A stretch of 64,000 nucleotides of DNA from JBBQFI01 sp038321775 (lineage in GTDB: Bacteria; Verrucomicrobiota; Verrucomicrobiia; Chthoniobacterales; UBA10450), in assembly GCA_038321775.1 (NCBI GenBank), contig JBBQFI010000009.1:99372-163371 (forward strand), in the 5' to 3' direction. Below, one piece after another: positions 52,504 to 61,659 of the stretch. Each line of letters starts with the position of its first letter. Position 1 is the first letter of the stretch. The notes below the pieces were generated by a model, which had not been told where the DNA came from, searched no databases, and worked only from the letters and a program-made list of their open reading frames with translations. A program made the translations under genes and the position numbers.

Positions 52504-53786
52504 TCCGTTTTCTCTACAACCTTCTCTTCCCGATCGGTCTTTTTCTTTTCCTGCCCGGTTATCTGCTGAAGATGACCCGGCGCGGAAATTATCGCGAAAA
52601 ATTTGGTCAACGGCTTGGTTTTTATGGCGATGTTGTCCGTTCGCGGCTGGCCGGCCGGCGCATTACCTGGATGCATGCCGTGAGCGTTGGCGAGGTCGCG
52701 GTCGCACTGAAACTTGCAGCGCGAATCAAGAAACTCGACAAGGATTTATTTTGCGTTCTGACGACGACGACGACGACTGGTTTCGCGTTTGCAGTCAAAA
52801 GTTCGCCGGACTGGATCGAAGTAATGTACAACCCGATCGATTTTTGGCCGGTGGTGCGTCGCGCTTTTGCCGTTATTAGTCCGGTCCGCCTTGTACTGAT
52901 CGAGGCCGAAGTTTGGCCCAACCTCGTGGCCCGCGCTTGTGCGCGCCGTATTCCGATTGCATTAGCCAACGCTCGACTGTCGCCTCGGTCCGAACGTCGT
53001 TTTCTGAAATTTCGATACTGCATCGCGCCGCTTTTCCGTCAGCTCGATTTAGTGTGCGTTCCAGAGAAGGAAGATGTTGCGCGATGGCGCGCGCTCGGTG
53101 TCTCCGAAAATCGTATCGTACAAACGGGCAACATTAAATACGACACGGATGAAACGAAGACGGAGCTGGAAATTCCGCGTGCGTTTCTCGAAGCACTCGG
53201 GATCGACCCCGCACCTCCGATAATTTTTGGCGGAAGCACACACGCTGGCGAAGAGGCAATTCTAACGGAGATTTTTTTACAACTGCGCGAGGAATTTCCT
53301 ACGCTCTTTCTGATTCTAGCGCCGCGTCACGTCGAGCGGGCTCGCACTCTGCGTGTGCAGTTGCAGCAGCACTCGCTGGAAGTTGCTTTACGAAGCGAGT
53401 CCGGTTCGAAGCGCCCCGACTGTCTTCTCCTCGATACGACGGGCGAGCTTCGTGACTGGTATTCCGTCGCGACGATTGTTTTCGTCGGCAAAAGTTTGAC
53501 GACAAACGGTGGACAAAATCCGGTCGAACCGATTATTGCGGGCAAACCGGTGATCTTTGGTCCGCACATGGAAAATTTCGCCACTCTCGCCGAATCACTC
53601 GTTAGGCGTAATGGCGCCGTGCAAATTAACGATGCCGATTCACTTCGTGCAGCATTTACGAGATTGCTGCGCGATAGCGAAGAACGTGCGCGTCTCGTCG
53701 CTCGCGCGGCGTCGGTGCTGACGGCGCACCACGGCGCCACGAATGCTACGGCCGAATTGATAACGAAGCTGCAAGCGCGTGTTTAA
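52500..53786 (+). CDS. waaA: 3-deoxy-D-manno-octulosonic acid (Kdo) transferase
   Basis: GT30 enzyme that adds Kdo to lipid A precursors at the inner membrane, so the cell makes a Kdo-containing LPS. An N-terminal membrane anchor (FLYNLLFPIGLFLFLPGYLL) precedes the catalytic glutamate at about E65 (MHAVSVGEVAVALKLA). The C-terminal domain has SLTTNGGQNPVEPIIAGKPV. 428 residues from the ATG at 52500, which overlaps the rsmD stop. A short GAC repeat codes for Thr at about residue 85. One motif copy is read as LVRR. Confidence 0.95.
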   Translation: MIRFLYNLLFPIGLFLFLPGYLLKMTRRGNYREKFGQRLGFYGDVVRSRLAGRRITWMHAVSVGEVAVALKLAARIKKLDKDLFCVLTTTTTTGFAFAVKSSPDWIEVMYNPIDFWPVVRRAFAVISPVRLVLIEAEVWPNLVARACARRIPIALANARLSPRSERRFLKFRYCIAPLFRQLDLVCVPEKEDVARWRALGVSENRIVQTGNIKYDTDETKTELEIPRAFLEALGIDPAPPIIFGGSTHAGEEAILTEIFLQLREEFPTLFLILAPRHVERARTLRVQLQQHSLEVALRSESGSKRPDCLLLDTTGELRDWYSVATIVFVGKSLTTNGGQNPVEPIIAGKPVIFGPHMENFATLAESLVRRNGAVQINDADSLRAAFTRLLRDSEERARLVARAASVLTAHHGATNATAELITKLQARV

Positions 53787-53845
53787 ACGCGGTGCAAATT
53801 ACCTTGCAACAGTCGAGAGCCGTTCTGATATTGAGCGCCGCTTCC

Positions 53846-53918
53846 GACCCTATCGTCCAGAGGCCTAGGACACCGCCCTTTCACGGCGGTAACACGGGTT
53901 CGAATCCCGTTAGGGTCG
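53846..53918 (+). tRNA. tRNA-Glu (anticodon TTC)
   Basis: Acceptor arms GACCCTA / TAGGGTC pair fully. The D arm holds TCGTCCAGAGGCCTAGGAC, the anticodon stem CCGCC/GGCGG encloses loop CTTTCAC with TTC at 53880-53882, and the T arm ACGGGTTCGAATCCCGT is canonical. CCA is not encoded. It follows waaA by 59 bp. The 3' end is overlapped on the other strand by the stop codon of the next gene. Confidence 0.97.
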
Positions 53919-54719
53919 CATCATGTTCGACAATCGTGAAGACCGGCTTGTCTCAAGCGATTGAGACACGGTGTTCGAAACAAACGAAGCGGATGAAATC
54001 AATCCCCAGCGCGCCAATCGGAAGCGCAAACCAATCCCTAAACAGCCAAGTCCGTAAACGACACTTCGTTGAAAATTGATGGACGAAGCTTCAGGAAAAT
54101 ATTTTGTCGGGCAACTGACCTCACCGATCGAGCGACCGAGCCACAGAATTTGAGCAAGCATTTGGTTGTCGAAAATAAAATCGTTCGAATTTTTATCGAG
54201 AGGCAGCTCGCGCAACAATTCGGCGGCGAAGGCGCGATAACCGGTGTGATACTCGGAGAGCTTGGCTCCAAGTAAGAGGTTCTCGACGAGAGTGAGAAAG
54301 CGGTTGGCGACGTACTTCCACCAAGGCATCCCTCCATGCAAAGCTCCACCTCCCAGAATGCGGGACCCCAAAACGCAACTGTATAAACCGCTCCCGACAA
54401 GTGACACCATGGCCGGTAGCAATCGAGGCGTGTATTGATAATCGGGATGAATCATCACCACGATGTCCGCCTTCGCTTCCAGCGCGAGGCGGTAACACGT
54501 TTTCTGATTCGCTCCGTAACCGCCCCGCTGCGAATGCACATGCACGCTCACCCCCTCAAGCGACTCTGCGAGAGCAACCGTGTTGTCGTGACTCGCGTCA
54601 TCCACCAGAATGATCTGGTCGACGATTCCATGCGCCATGACTTCATCATACGTTTGTTGCAATGTCCGAGCGGCATTAAAGGCGGGCATTATCACTACAA
54701 TTTTCTGACCTTGAAACAT
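53910..54719 (-). CDS. Family 2 glycosyltransferase (dolichyl-phosphate-mannose-synthase-like)
   Basis: 269 residues, GT-A fold. It starts MFQGQKIVVIMPAFNAARTL, with QIILVDDASHDNTVALAE and the metal-binding HPDYQY in place of DxD. SYHTG-like text appears as LSEYHTGYRAFAAELL. No C-terminal membrane helices are obvious. It probably transfers a sugar to a polyprenyl or glycan acceptor. The C-terminal 40 or so residues look non-conserved, and the stop lies inside the tRNA-Glu gene on the opposite strand. Confidence 0.82.
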   Translation of the reverse strand: MFQGQKIVVIMPAFNAARTLQQTYDEVMAHGIVDQIILVDDASHDNTVALAESLEGVSVHVHSQRGGYGANQKTCYRLALEAKADIVVMIHPDYQYTPRLLPAMVSLVGSGLYSCVLGSRILGGGALHGGMPWWKYVANRFLTLVENLLLGAKLSEYHTGYRAFAAELLRELPLDKNSNDFIFDNQMLAQILWLGRSIGEVSCPTKYFPEASSINFQRSVVYGLGCLGIGLRFRLARWGLISSASFVSNTVSQSLETSRSSRLSNMMRP

Positions 54720-54801
54720 GATCGAAATCCAATCGGTTAGGCGACTTGAGTGGATACTTTAATACAGCATTCGGTCTTGCCGAAAGCTTTGTGCTTGTGA
54801 A

Positions 54802-56574
54802 TTGCGCACGCGCGAATTTTGGATTTCGACTGCGATCGTTATTTTGACCACTCCTTTCATATCGCAGATCGACCGTTTTTTTTTCGCGTGCTGGCGGCAG
54901 CTGCTTCGCTTCGACGAGGGGGAACCGACCGCGGCGCAGACGCGTGGTTGGGGCGCCTTTTCTTTGCTTTACGCTGCGGGCTGCGCTAGCCTCGCTTTGC
55001 GTCAGGCCTTTGCCGCCAAGTACGTTCTTGCCGACGACGTGCGCCAACACGTTTTCTGGATGTTTCGTTTCGTTGATCCAGGACTTTTTCCGAACGATCC
55101 TATCGCAGATTATTTTCAATCGATCGCGCCACCAGGCTTCGTCGCGCTCTATCGATTTTTTGCGAGACTTGGCATTGACCCATTGGTCGCGAGCAAGCTG
55201 ATACCGTTCGGGCTCGGTTTGTTAACCGCGGGATTTCTATTCGGTGCGGGGATGCGTATTTTGCGCTCACCTGCGACCGCCGCACTGGCCGCCATTTTTT
55301 TGTGTCAATGTCTCTGGTTAAGTACCGATCTTTGTTCCGCTACGCCGCGAGCATTCTTCTATCCACTGTTTGCCGCCTTTATTTATTTCCATGTCGATCG
55401 TAACCGCTTTGCCGTTTTAGTTGTTGCTCTTCTCCAAGGACTTTTCTTTCCGCCAGGAGCGTTGGTTAGTCTCGGCGTCATCTGTTTGGACCTGGTCCAG
55501 ATAAATAAAGTCTGGCCGACATTAACGAGGGATTGTCGAAGCTATTTGTTCTGCGTGCTTGCCGGCGTTGTCGTATTGCTTGCGCTCATTCCGTATTTGC
55601 GCGGAGCGGAAAAATTCGGACCAATGGTTACCTACGCGCAAGCGCAGCGAATGTCCGAATTTGCTCCCGGCGGGCGCGTTCCTTTTTTCTATCCCGATCT
55701 TTGGAATTACTGGATGCACGGCGCCGGCGGTCTCCACATCCAATCGCGCCCACCGTGGCTCTTCGTTGCTTTCCTCTGGCCGATCCTTGTCTATTTCCCA
55801 CGAGCTTTTCCATTGCTGCGTCGCGGACAAGGCGAAGTTCTACTCCGCATCGTTTGTGCGGCTCTGATATTTTTTGCAATCTCTCATGCGGTTTTATTTC
55901 GCCTGTATCTTCCGAGCCGTTACACACAACACGCTGGCCGCATCGTGCTGGCGCTGGCCGCCGCGGCAATCATCATGGCACTTGTCGATTCGTTACTGCG
56001 TCGGTCGATTAGTCGCGCGTCCGGATTTACATCTCTCCTCGCATCTACTTTTGCCGCCCTCCTGCTGCTTTGGATCGTCAGCTTCCCTTTCTTTCTCTCC
56101 CATTTTCCACGCGTAGGCTACATCGCCGGCAAAGCACCGAATCTATATCGGTTTTTTGCTGCGCAACCCGTCAACATTCGAATCGCTTCGATTGCCGACG
56201 AGGCAAATAACCTGCCGGTCTTTTCCCGCCGCACCATTATATTTGGCGTCGAAACAGCGGTGCCGTTTCATCCGGGTTATTACTTTCCACTTCGTCAGCG
56301 CGGCCTGGCGATTGCCACAGCGCAATACAGCTCTGATCTAACTGTAGTGCAGCAGTGCATCCGCGATCAGCATATCGACTTTTGGCTTCTCGATCGTGGC
56401 GCGTTTACGCCCGAACACATCCGCTACAACCGCGTGCTCAGGCAATTAAAATTGAGGATTCCCGATAATTCGCTCGCGTCTACTCCATTCCTGGAACATC
56501 CACCTCCGGGATGCGTGGTCTTTGCTGATCCATACTTTGTCGTGGTGGATGCTCGAGCCGTCCTTGCTTTTTAG
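54802..56574 (+). CDS. Polytopic membrane protein, possibly a GT-C-like glycosyltransferase
   Basis: 590 residues with about ten or more hydrophobic segments between 8 and 460. A soluble C-terminal part (QPVNIRIASIADEANNLPVF to the end) follows the last helix. This layout, with an early periplasmic acidic segment (VLADDVRQHVFWMFRF), resembles GT-C-type and DUF2029-like proteins, but I cannot assign a family. The start is TTG at 54802. It is divergent from the GT2 gene, and the context suggests envelope glycan work. Confidence 0.55.
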   Translation: MRTREFWISTAIVILTTPFISQIDRFFFACWRQLLRFDEGEPTAAQTRGWGAFSLLYAAGCASLALRQAFAAKYVLADDVRQHVFWMFRFVDPGLFPNDPIADYFQSIAPPGFVALYRFFARLGIDPLVASKLIPFGLGLLTAGFLFGAGMRILRSPATAALAAIFLCQCLWLSTDLCSATPRAFFYPLFAAFIYFHVDRNRFAVLVVALLQGLFFPPGALVSLGVICLDLVQINKVWPTLTRDCRSYLFCVLAGVVVLLALIPYLRGAEKFGPMVTYAQAQRMSEFAPGGRVPFFYPDLWNYWMHGAGGLHIQSRPPWLFVAFLWPILVYFPRAFPLLRRGQGEVLLRIVCAALIFFAISHAVLFRLYLPSRYTQHAGRIVLALAAAAIIMALVDSLLRRSISRASGFTSLLASTFAALLLLWIVSFPFFLSHFPRVGYIAGKAPNLYRFFAAQPVNIRIASIADEANNLPVFSRRTIIFGVETAVPFHPGYYFPLRQRGLAIATAQYSSDLTVVQQCIRDQHIDFWLLDRGAFTPEHIRYNRVLRQLKLRIPDNSLASTPFLEHPPPGCVVFADPYFVVVDARAVLAF

Positions 56575-56701
56575 ACAATAACTCTCCCTACGAATCAGCT
56601 TGCCGCGCAGCGTAGGGCTGGTAAAATTGCGAGCCTTGATTTGAACCAGTGTTAAGAAAAATCATCATCAAGGCTTTGCCTTTTCCTGTCCTTAACGCGC
56701 T

Positions 56702-56720
56702 CGTGATCAATTCGATCACG
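56702..56720 (+). terminator. Possible intrinsic terminator
   Basis: Hairpin CGTGATC / GATCACG with an AATTC loop, followed by GTTTCCCC, in the 289-bp gap between the polytopic protein and the aminotransferase-like gene. The U-tract is weak. I see no other feature in that gap. Confidence 0.4.
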
Positions 56721-56863
56721 GTTTCCCCTTCATTCGAGATTCCAAAAATCCTGAAAGACCGGGGGTGCCGAATGAGCGACTTATGGAATTGAATCGCGGC
56801 AACTTCTCCGCGAGACTTACTCCTTCAATGAAACCAATTCCGTGGGGCGAGGTGTGATTTAGC

Positions 56864-58111
56864 ATGGAAGATCCCGCAAAATTCAGCCTGAGCGATTTCC
56901 TCGTCGGCGACAGCAAGGATCCCCTCAAACCGCCGCCGGCTTTTACGCAATGGCACCGCGCCGGCTTATGGGCTTCGGCGCTTTACGAGCCGGAATTGCT
57001 CGCCCCGGCTGACGCGCGCACGACCATCCAATACGATGGCAAGCCCCGCTCGGTCATTAATCTTTGCTCGTACAATTATCTCGGTCTTGCCAATCATCCG
57101 GACGTCATCGCCGCGGCGCACGAGGCCTTGAAAACTCACGGCCTTGGCGCGTGCGGATCGCCCATGCTTTCCGGCATGACCGATCTCCACCGCGAACTCG
57201 AACACGCCATCGCCGAGTTTCTCGGTTACGAAGACGCGATGCTTTTCAACAGCGGTTTTGGCGGCGCCCTCGGCACGATTTCAGGCCTATTGCGCAAGAG
57301 CGATGCTGCCGTCTTGGACAATCGTTCGCATCTCAGCCTCCGTGATGGCGCAATCCTCGCGCGCACTCGCACCGAACGTTTCGAGCATAACGACCCCGCG
57401 GCGCTTGATGCTGCGTTGAGTCGTCAAAAAGGAAAACGCCAGCTCGTTATCGTCGAAGGCATTTACTCGATGGATGGCGATTTCGGTAATTTAAAGGAAT
57501 TGATGGATGTCGCCGACGCGCACGAAGCCAGCGTGTTTGTGGATGAAGCCCACTCGATGCTGGCATGTGGCGCGCACGGTCGCGGAGCCGTGGAACATTT
57601 CGGGGTCGAAAAACGTATTCGCATTTTGTACGGAACATTTTCAAAAGCGTTTGGCGCTCTCGGCGGCTTTGTGGCCGGCTCTTCCGAAACCTTGAATTAC
57701 CTGCGTTTTTATTCTCACCCGTATGTCTATTCCTGCGCCCTTCCCCCTGTCATCATTGCGGCGATCTTGAAGGCGCTCGAGATCGGCACGAACCAGCCGG
57801 AACTGCGCACACGCCTCTGGGAAAACGCCGATTATTTTCACAAGCAATTGCGCACGCTCGGAATTGATACGGGTCCTTCGACGACCTACATCATGCCGAT
57901 TATTATCGGGGACCGCGAGCGCATGTACCGGCTCGGTCATGAGCTGCGCCGGCGCGGGTTGTGGGTCGCGCCAGTCGATTATCCCGCGGTGCCGCAGGAT
58001 CGGATTTGCTTCCGCGCCTGTGTTACTGCGCTGCATACTCGCGCGGATCTCGATGAGGCGCTGAACATTCTCGAAGACACGCTCGTCCCGCGATTAGCCG
58101 CGCAGGCGTGA
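56864..58111 (+). CDS. Alpha-oxoamine synthase (serine palmitoyltransferase-like)
   Basis: PLP enzyme of 415 residues joining an amino acid to an acyl thioester with loss of CO2. The PLP lysine is in LYGTFSKAFGALGGFVAG; INLCSYNYLGLANHPDVIAA, DEAHSMLACGAHGRGAVEHF and NRSHLSLRDGA are family landmarks. An N-terminal extension of about 50 residues precedes the core and is absent from Kbl/BioF. Downstream, and overlapping by 4 bp, is a GNAT-like acyltransferase. This pairing suggests a serine palmitoyltransferase and ceramide-type acylation rather than biotin synthesis (inference). Kbl at 20499-21683 is a separate paralogue. Confidence 0.8.
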   Translation: MEDPAKFSLSDFLVGDSKDPLKPPPAFTQWHRAGLWASALYEPELLAPADARTTIQYDGKPRSVINLCSYNYLGLANHPDVIAAAHEALKTHGLGACGSPMLSGMTDLHRELEHAIAEFLGYEDAMLFNSGFGGALGTISGLLRKSDAAVLDNRSHLSLRDGAILARTRTERFEHNDPAALDAALSRQKGKRQLVIVEGIYSMDGDFGNLKELMDVADAHEASVFVDEAHSMLACGAHGRGAVEHFGVEKRIRILYGTFSKAFGALGGFVAGSSETLNYLRFYSHPYVYSCALPPVIIAAILKALEIGTNQPELRTRLWENADYFHKQLRTLGIDTGPSTTYIMPIIIGDRERMYRLGHELRRRGLWVAPVDYPAVPQDRICFRACVTALHTRADLDEALNILEDTLVPRLAAQA

Positions 58112-59265
58112 GGCGCGGCATCGAGATCATTCCGGTTCGATCGCGGCAGGACCGCGACGATTTCATCAAATTCCAATGGCGGATTTACAAGGGAGATCCA
58201 GCCTGGGTGCCGCCGCTTGTCCTCGAACGCAAAGCTTTCCTCGATCGCAAACACCATCCGTTTTATCTGCACGGCGACGCAGCACTTTTCCTCGCGAAAT
58301 CAGACAACGAAATCGTCGGCCGCATTATGGCGAGCGACGATCCCAATTACAACGCAGTCCACCAATCGAATGTTGGTTGCTTCGGTCTCTTTGAATGTGT
58401 CGATGACCGCGTTGTGGCCGCCGCGTTGTTCGAGGCTGCAGCGGATTGGCTGCGTCAGCGCGGCCGAAACGAGATCATGGGTCCAATCGATTACTCGACG
58501 AATTACGTCTGCGCTTTGTTGATCGAAGGTTTCGAACATCCACCGACACTTCTCACCTCACACAACCCGCCATACTACGCTGGGCTCATCGAGTCGTGTG
58601 GCTTTAGCAAGGCCAAAGACTGGTATGCATGGTGGTTTTCCAAACCGGCCGAAGCCGCCGTGCGCCTACGGCGAATTGCGGCGCGATTTGGCGGTAGCCT
58701 CGCGGTCTCCATTCGCCCCGTGAACATGAAAGACCAGGCGGGAGAGAACCGCCGTTTACGCGATATTTATAACGAGGCGTGGGAAAAAAATTGGGGCTTT
58801 GTCCCGTTTACCTCCGCGGAATTTGAGCATCTGACGAAAGAGCTGAAACCAATCGCGGTACCGGAGTTCACCCTTATTGCCGAGGTCGGTGACGAGCCGG
58901 TAGGTTTCATTCTCTGCCTGCCGGATATCAACGTCGCTTTTCAAAAAATCAACGGTCGCCTAACGACTTGGGGTATTCCCATCGGGCTCGCGAAATTGCT
59001 TTACTACAAGAATCGCATTCGCACCGCGCGACTCGTTGCTCTCGGCGTGAAACCGAAATATCGCCGGAGCGGAATCGCGGAAACGCTCGTTCTGCGGATT
59101 ATCGAGGATGCGATGATCGAGCGCGGTTTTACCGGCGAGCTCAGCATGACGCTAGAGGACAATCGCCTGATCAATCGATTCCTCCAAGCTATCGGCGCGG
59201 ACCGCTACAAGACCTATCGAATTTATCAAAGGCCTATCGCGAATGAACAGGCGTCCGCTGCATGA
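58108..59265 (+). CDS. GNAT-like acyltransferase, possible bacterial ceramide synthase
   Basis: 385 residues. The N-terminal half has a pattern I know from a GNAT-related family: GDPAWVPPLVLERKAFLDRK, then IMGPIDYSTNYVCALLIEGF and HNPPYYAGLIESCGF. The C-terminal half is a recognisable GNAT fold (ARLVALGVKPKYRRSGIAET). Caulobacter ceramide synthase (bCerS) is a GNAT-type protein encoded near its serine palmitoyltransferase, so overlap with the alpha-oxoamine synthase gene supports a similar role; this is inference. It starts with GTG at 58108. Confidence 0.65.
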   Translation: MRRGIEIIPVRSRQDRDDFIKFQWRIYKGDPAWVPPLVLERKAFLDRKHHPFYLHGDAALFLAKSDNEIVGRIMASDDPNYNAVHQSNVGCFGLFECVDDRVVAAALFEAAADWLRQRGRNEIMGPIDYSTNYVCALLIEGFEHPPTLLTSHNPPYYAGLIESCGFSKAKDWYAWWFSKPAEAAVRLRRIAARFGGSLAVSIRPVNMKDQAGENRRLRDIYNEAWEKNWGFVPFTSAEFEHLTKELKPIAVPEFTLIAEVGDEPVGFILCLPDINVAFQKINGRLTTWGIPIGLAKLLYYKNRIRTARLVALGVKPKYRRSGIAETLVLRIIEDAMIERGFTGELSMTLEDNRLINRFLQAIGADRYKTYRIYQRPIANEQASAA

Positions 59266-60256
59266 CATCGGTATACAAGTTAATCAATTCGGCGCGGATC
59301 TTATCCTTGCTAAATTGTCCGATGAGCCTTTCTGAGATCCTAAGTCCATCCGCATAGAATCCCTCATCAGCCATCAGCCTTCTTACCAAAGCGATGAAAC
59401 CCTCGGTGCTGGCCGCCTTCAGATAGGCGGTCTCGTAGAGGGTCTTATATTCTTCGATATCTCTAAAGACGACGGGTAACCCGCACGCGGCCGCTTCGAT
59501 CGGTGCCAGAGGGCAGTTTTCCTGGTAGGACGGAAACAAAAAAATATCGGCTGCGGCGTAGATCAAAGGCATCTCGCCTAAGTCGAGCAGCCCTGCGAAT
59601 TGAACATGATCGCCCCGCTGCTCGATTCGCTTGTCGATCCTGGCAATACCTTCGGTTAATCGTCCGAAGGGCCTTCCCCCCACCCAAACGAACTTCGCTT
59701 CTGGAATGGCCCGCGCGACATCGAGGAAATCTTCGACTCCTTTTCTGGCCTGCAATTGGCCCACTCCCAGAATAACGACGTCATTATCTGCCAGGCCAAG
59801 GCGTGCGCGGCCCTTACTTCGTTTCTCCGCGGTGCGCTTCCAATGGTCAGGCAGGATCGGATTATAAATTTTTCGCACCTCGGTGTCCGCTCCCAGTTCT
59901 TTAATCGCGCGCTCCACGGTGGGTGAAACAGCGACTACTACGTCAGCGTAGGAAAACACTCGCCGGAACCACCATCTCACAAATGGAGTAAGATATTTCC
60001 ACATCGGCAGCGAACCTTTGATGGAATCAGGAATGACGTTGGCGGTATGAATCCTCCTGCCTTTGTAACGCCGGCCTTTCCAGAAATAGTAAGGCCCGTA
60101 AGTGTGACAATGAAAAACATCACCCCAGCCTTCGTTGTTCACGACCACGTTCACGTCGTCCTTCGTTTTGAGTAGCTCGACATGATCGACGAACGCGGTG
60201 TGGACGCCCTGACCTTTCATGACGAAAGGAGTTTCCGATACGACATGAATGGTCAT
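59234..60256 (-). CDS. Family 4 glycosyltransferase
   Basis: About 340 residues from the ATG at 60256 (MTIHVVSETPFVMKGQGVHT); the frame is open another 82 codons upstream, but that part is antisense to the next gene. GT-B fold, with the nucleotide-sugar site in LFPSYQENCPLAPIEAAACG and GVGQLQARKGVEDFLDVARA before it. It acts on a lipid or polysaccharide acceptor at the cytoplasmic face. The end overlaps the convergent GNAT-like gene by 32 bp. Confidence 0.85.
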   Translation of the reverse strand: MTIHVVSETPFVMKGQGVHTAFVDHVELLKTKDDVNVVVNNEGWGDVFHCHTYGPYYFWKGRRYKGRRIHTANVIPDSIKGSLPMWKYLTPFVRWWFRRVFSYADVVVAVSPTVERAIKELGADTEVRKIYNPILPDHWKRTAEKRSKGRARLGLADNDVVILGVGQLQARKGVEDFLDVARAIPEAKFVWVGGRPFGRLTEGIARIDKRIEQRGDHVQFAGLLDLGEMPLIYAAADIFLFPSYQENCPLAPIEAAACGLPVVFRDIEEYKTLYETAYLKAASTEGFIALVRRLMADEGFYADGLRISERLIGQFSKDKIRAELINLYTDVMQRTPVHSR

Positions 60257-60331
60257 TCCAGAGGACACGTTGCGGTTTTTCCATGGAAAGGGTAGAGGAA
60301 CATTACGAGAACCCGAAACATAAAAGGAGCT

Positions 60332-61633
60332 TTGATTCTTGCGGACGAATCGTCCCTTCGGAAGATCGCGGGCTTGGGCCAACTCGATCGTCTGGCCTTG
60401 GCCTTGAACGATTTCCTCAGTCGGCCTAACGAGTCCAACGCCATGCCGGTTTGCGTTTTTTGGTCGGACCAACTGCCGCCAGACCAACGCCGATTGCCTC
60501 AAAGCCGGAAACTCGCGAGGCTCGTCCTAAGCGACGACGTCGAGAAGTTTGCATCCGAGGTGAAAACTGGCGACGGTCAAATTCTTTTTTTTAACACTCA
60601 TCTTGTTGTCAGCCGTGGTGGTTTTACCCAGATTCTCGATGAGATCGAGACCCAGGACGCGCCAGCGCTGCTCATTTCCGAATCCGACATTGCTCTCGCC
60701 CGCGAAATAAATGCTCGGCTCGCGGATCGAATGGTGGCAATGCAGCCAGATCTAACCTCGCCGCCAGACACACCAGGTTTTCGGAAATGGTCCTACATCC
60801 GTGATCCAAAAGAAATTCGTGCCGCGGAGAAGCGCTTGTTTCTCAACACAGCGAAGACGCAGGATGGGGTGATCGCGCGCTGGATTAATCGCCCTGTTTC
60901 GCGGGTCGTCAGCCGATGGCTGGTCCGCCTTCCGTTCTCGCCTAACCAATGGACGCTCGCGCTCATGGTGGCGCCGATCGCGGGATCGATTCTGTTGATT
61001 CGGGGCGATTATCTCGGAGCCGCCATCGCGGCAATTCTTTTCCAATTACAAAGCGCCTTGGACGGATGTGACGGCGAGATTGCGCGCGTCAAATATTTGG
61101 AATCCGATTGGGGACACAAGCTCGATGGAATTTGCGATCGACTAGCCACCATGCTCTTGGCCATTGGAATCGGTGTAGGTCTTTCGCGCCAGCCAGGAAT
61201 ATCCGATCCTGCTGGCAGTTTTTATCTCATGGAAGGAATACTCACCGCGCTTCTTATTGGCGTGAGTGAAACACTTTTGCAGCGCAGCACGATCGAGGAA
61301 AGCCTGGCCCGGGATAAAGTTGATAATGCCTATCCAAATTATGTCAGGAGTAATCAGCAGTTTTTCAACGCAGGTGACCATCTCAAAGTTTGGGCGATCA
61401 AAAATTCCGGCATGCTTTTCCTCGGCGAACGGCTGACTTCGTTCTTTGTTCAATTGACCAAGCGCGACGTTTTCAATTTTGCTTTCGCCCTCTTCATCTT
61501 ATGCGGGCGGTCGCGCTGGGTTCTGCATATCCTGGCAGCCGTGGCCTGCGGAATATCCGTCATGGCGATGAGGAATTTGTTAATGATGGTTTTTGCAACG
61601 CAAGGACGTCCACCCGCCGCTTCCGGCGATTAG
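60332..61633 (+). CDS. CDP-alcohol phosphatidyltransferase with N-terminal nucleotidyltransferase-like domain
   Basis: 433 residues. The N-terminal part (about 1-180) contains ILADESSLRKIAGLGQLDRL and resembles a degenerate NTP-transferase. The C-terminal part (about 190-430) is a membrane CDP-OH-P domain with the full motif DGCDGEIARVKYLESDWGHK followed by LDGICD (DGxxAR...GxxxDxxxD). It transfers a phospho-alcohol from a CDP donor, for example forming an inositol- or other phospholipid. The layout recalls the fused archaeal inositol-phosphate enzymes. The start is uncertain: TTG at 60332 lies only 2 bases after AGGAG. Confidence 0.75.
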   Translation: MILADESSLRKIAGLGQLDRLALALNDFLSRPNESNAMPVCVFWSDQLPPDQRRLPQSRKLARLVLSDDVEKFASEVKTGDGQILFFNTHLVVSRGGFTQILDEIETQDAPALLISESDIALAREINARLADRMVAMQPDLTSPPDTPGFRKWSYIRDPKEIRAAEKRLFLNTAKTQDGVIARWINRPVSRVVSRWLVRLPFSPNQWTLALMVAPIAGSILLIRGDYLGAAIAAILFQLQSALDGCDGEIARVKYLESDWGHKLDGICDRLATMLLAIGIGVGLSRQPGISDPAGSFYLMEGILTALLIGVSETLLQRSTIEESLARDKVDNAYPNYVRSNQQFFNAGDHLKVWAIKNSGMLFLGERLTSFFVQLTKRDVFNFAFALFILCGRSRWVLHILAAVACGISVMAMRNLLMMVFATQGRPPAASGD

Positions 61634-61659
61634 CGCGCGGTGGTAACTAAATCGGGAGC

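Noticed and set aside
52757..52780. GAC/ACG trinucleotide repeat as a phase-variable tract
   Set aside because: It is a short in-frame run of Thr codons inside waaA; changes would not shift the frame.
60257..60502. 82-codon N-terminal extension of the minus-strand glycosyltransferase
   Set aside because: Antisense to the CDP-alcohol transferase gene; the glycosyltransferase fold begins at the ATG at 60256.
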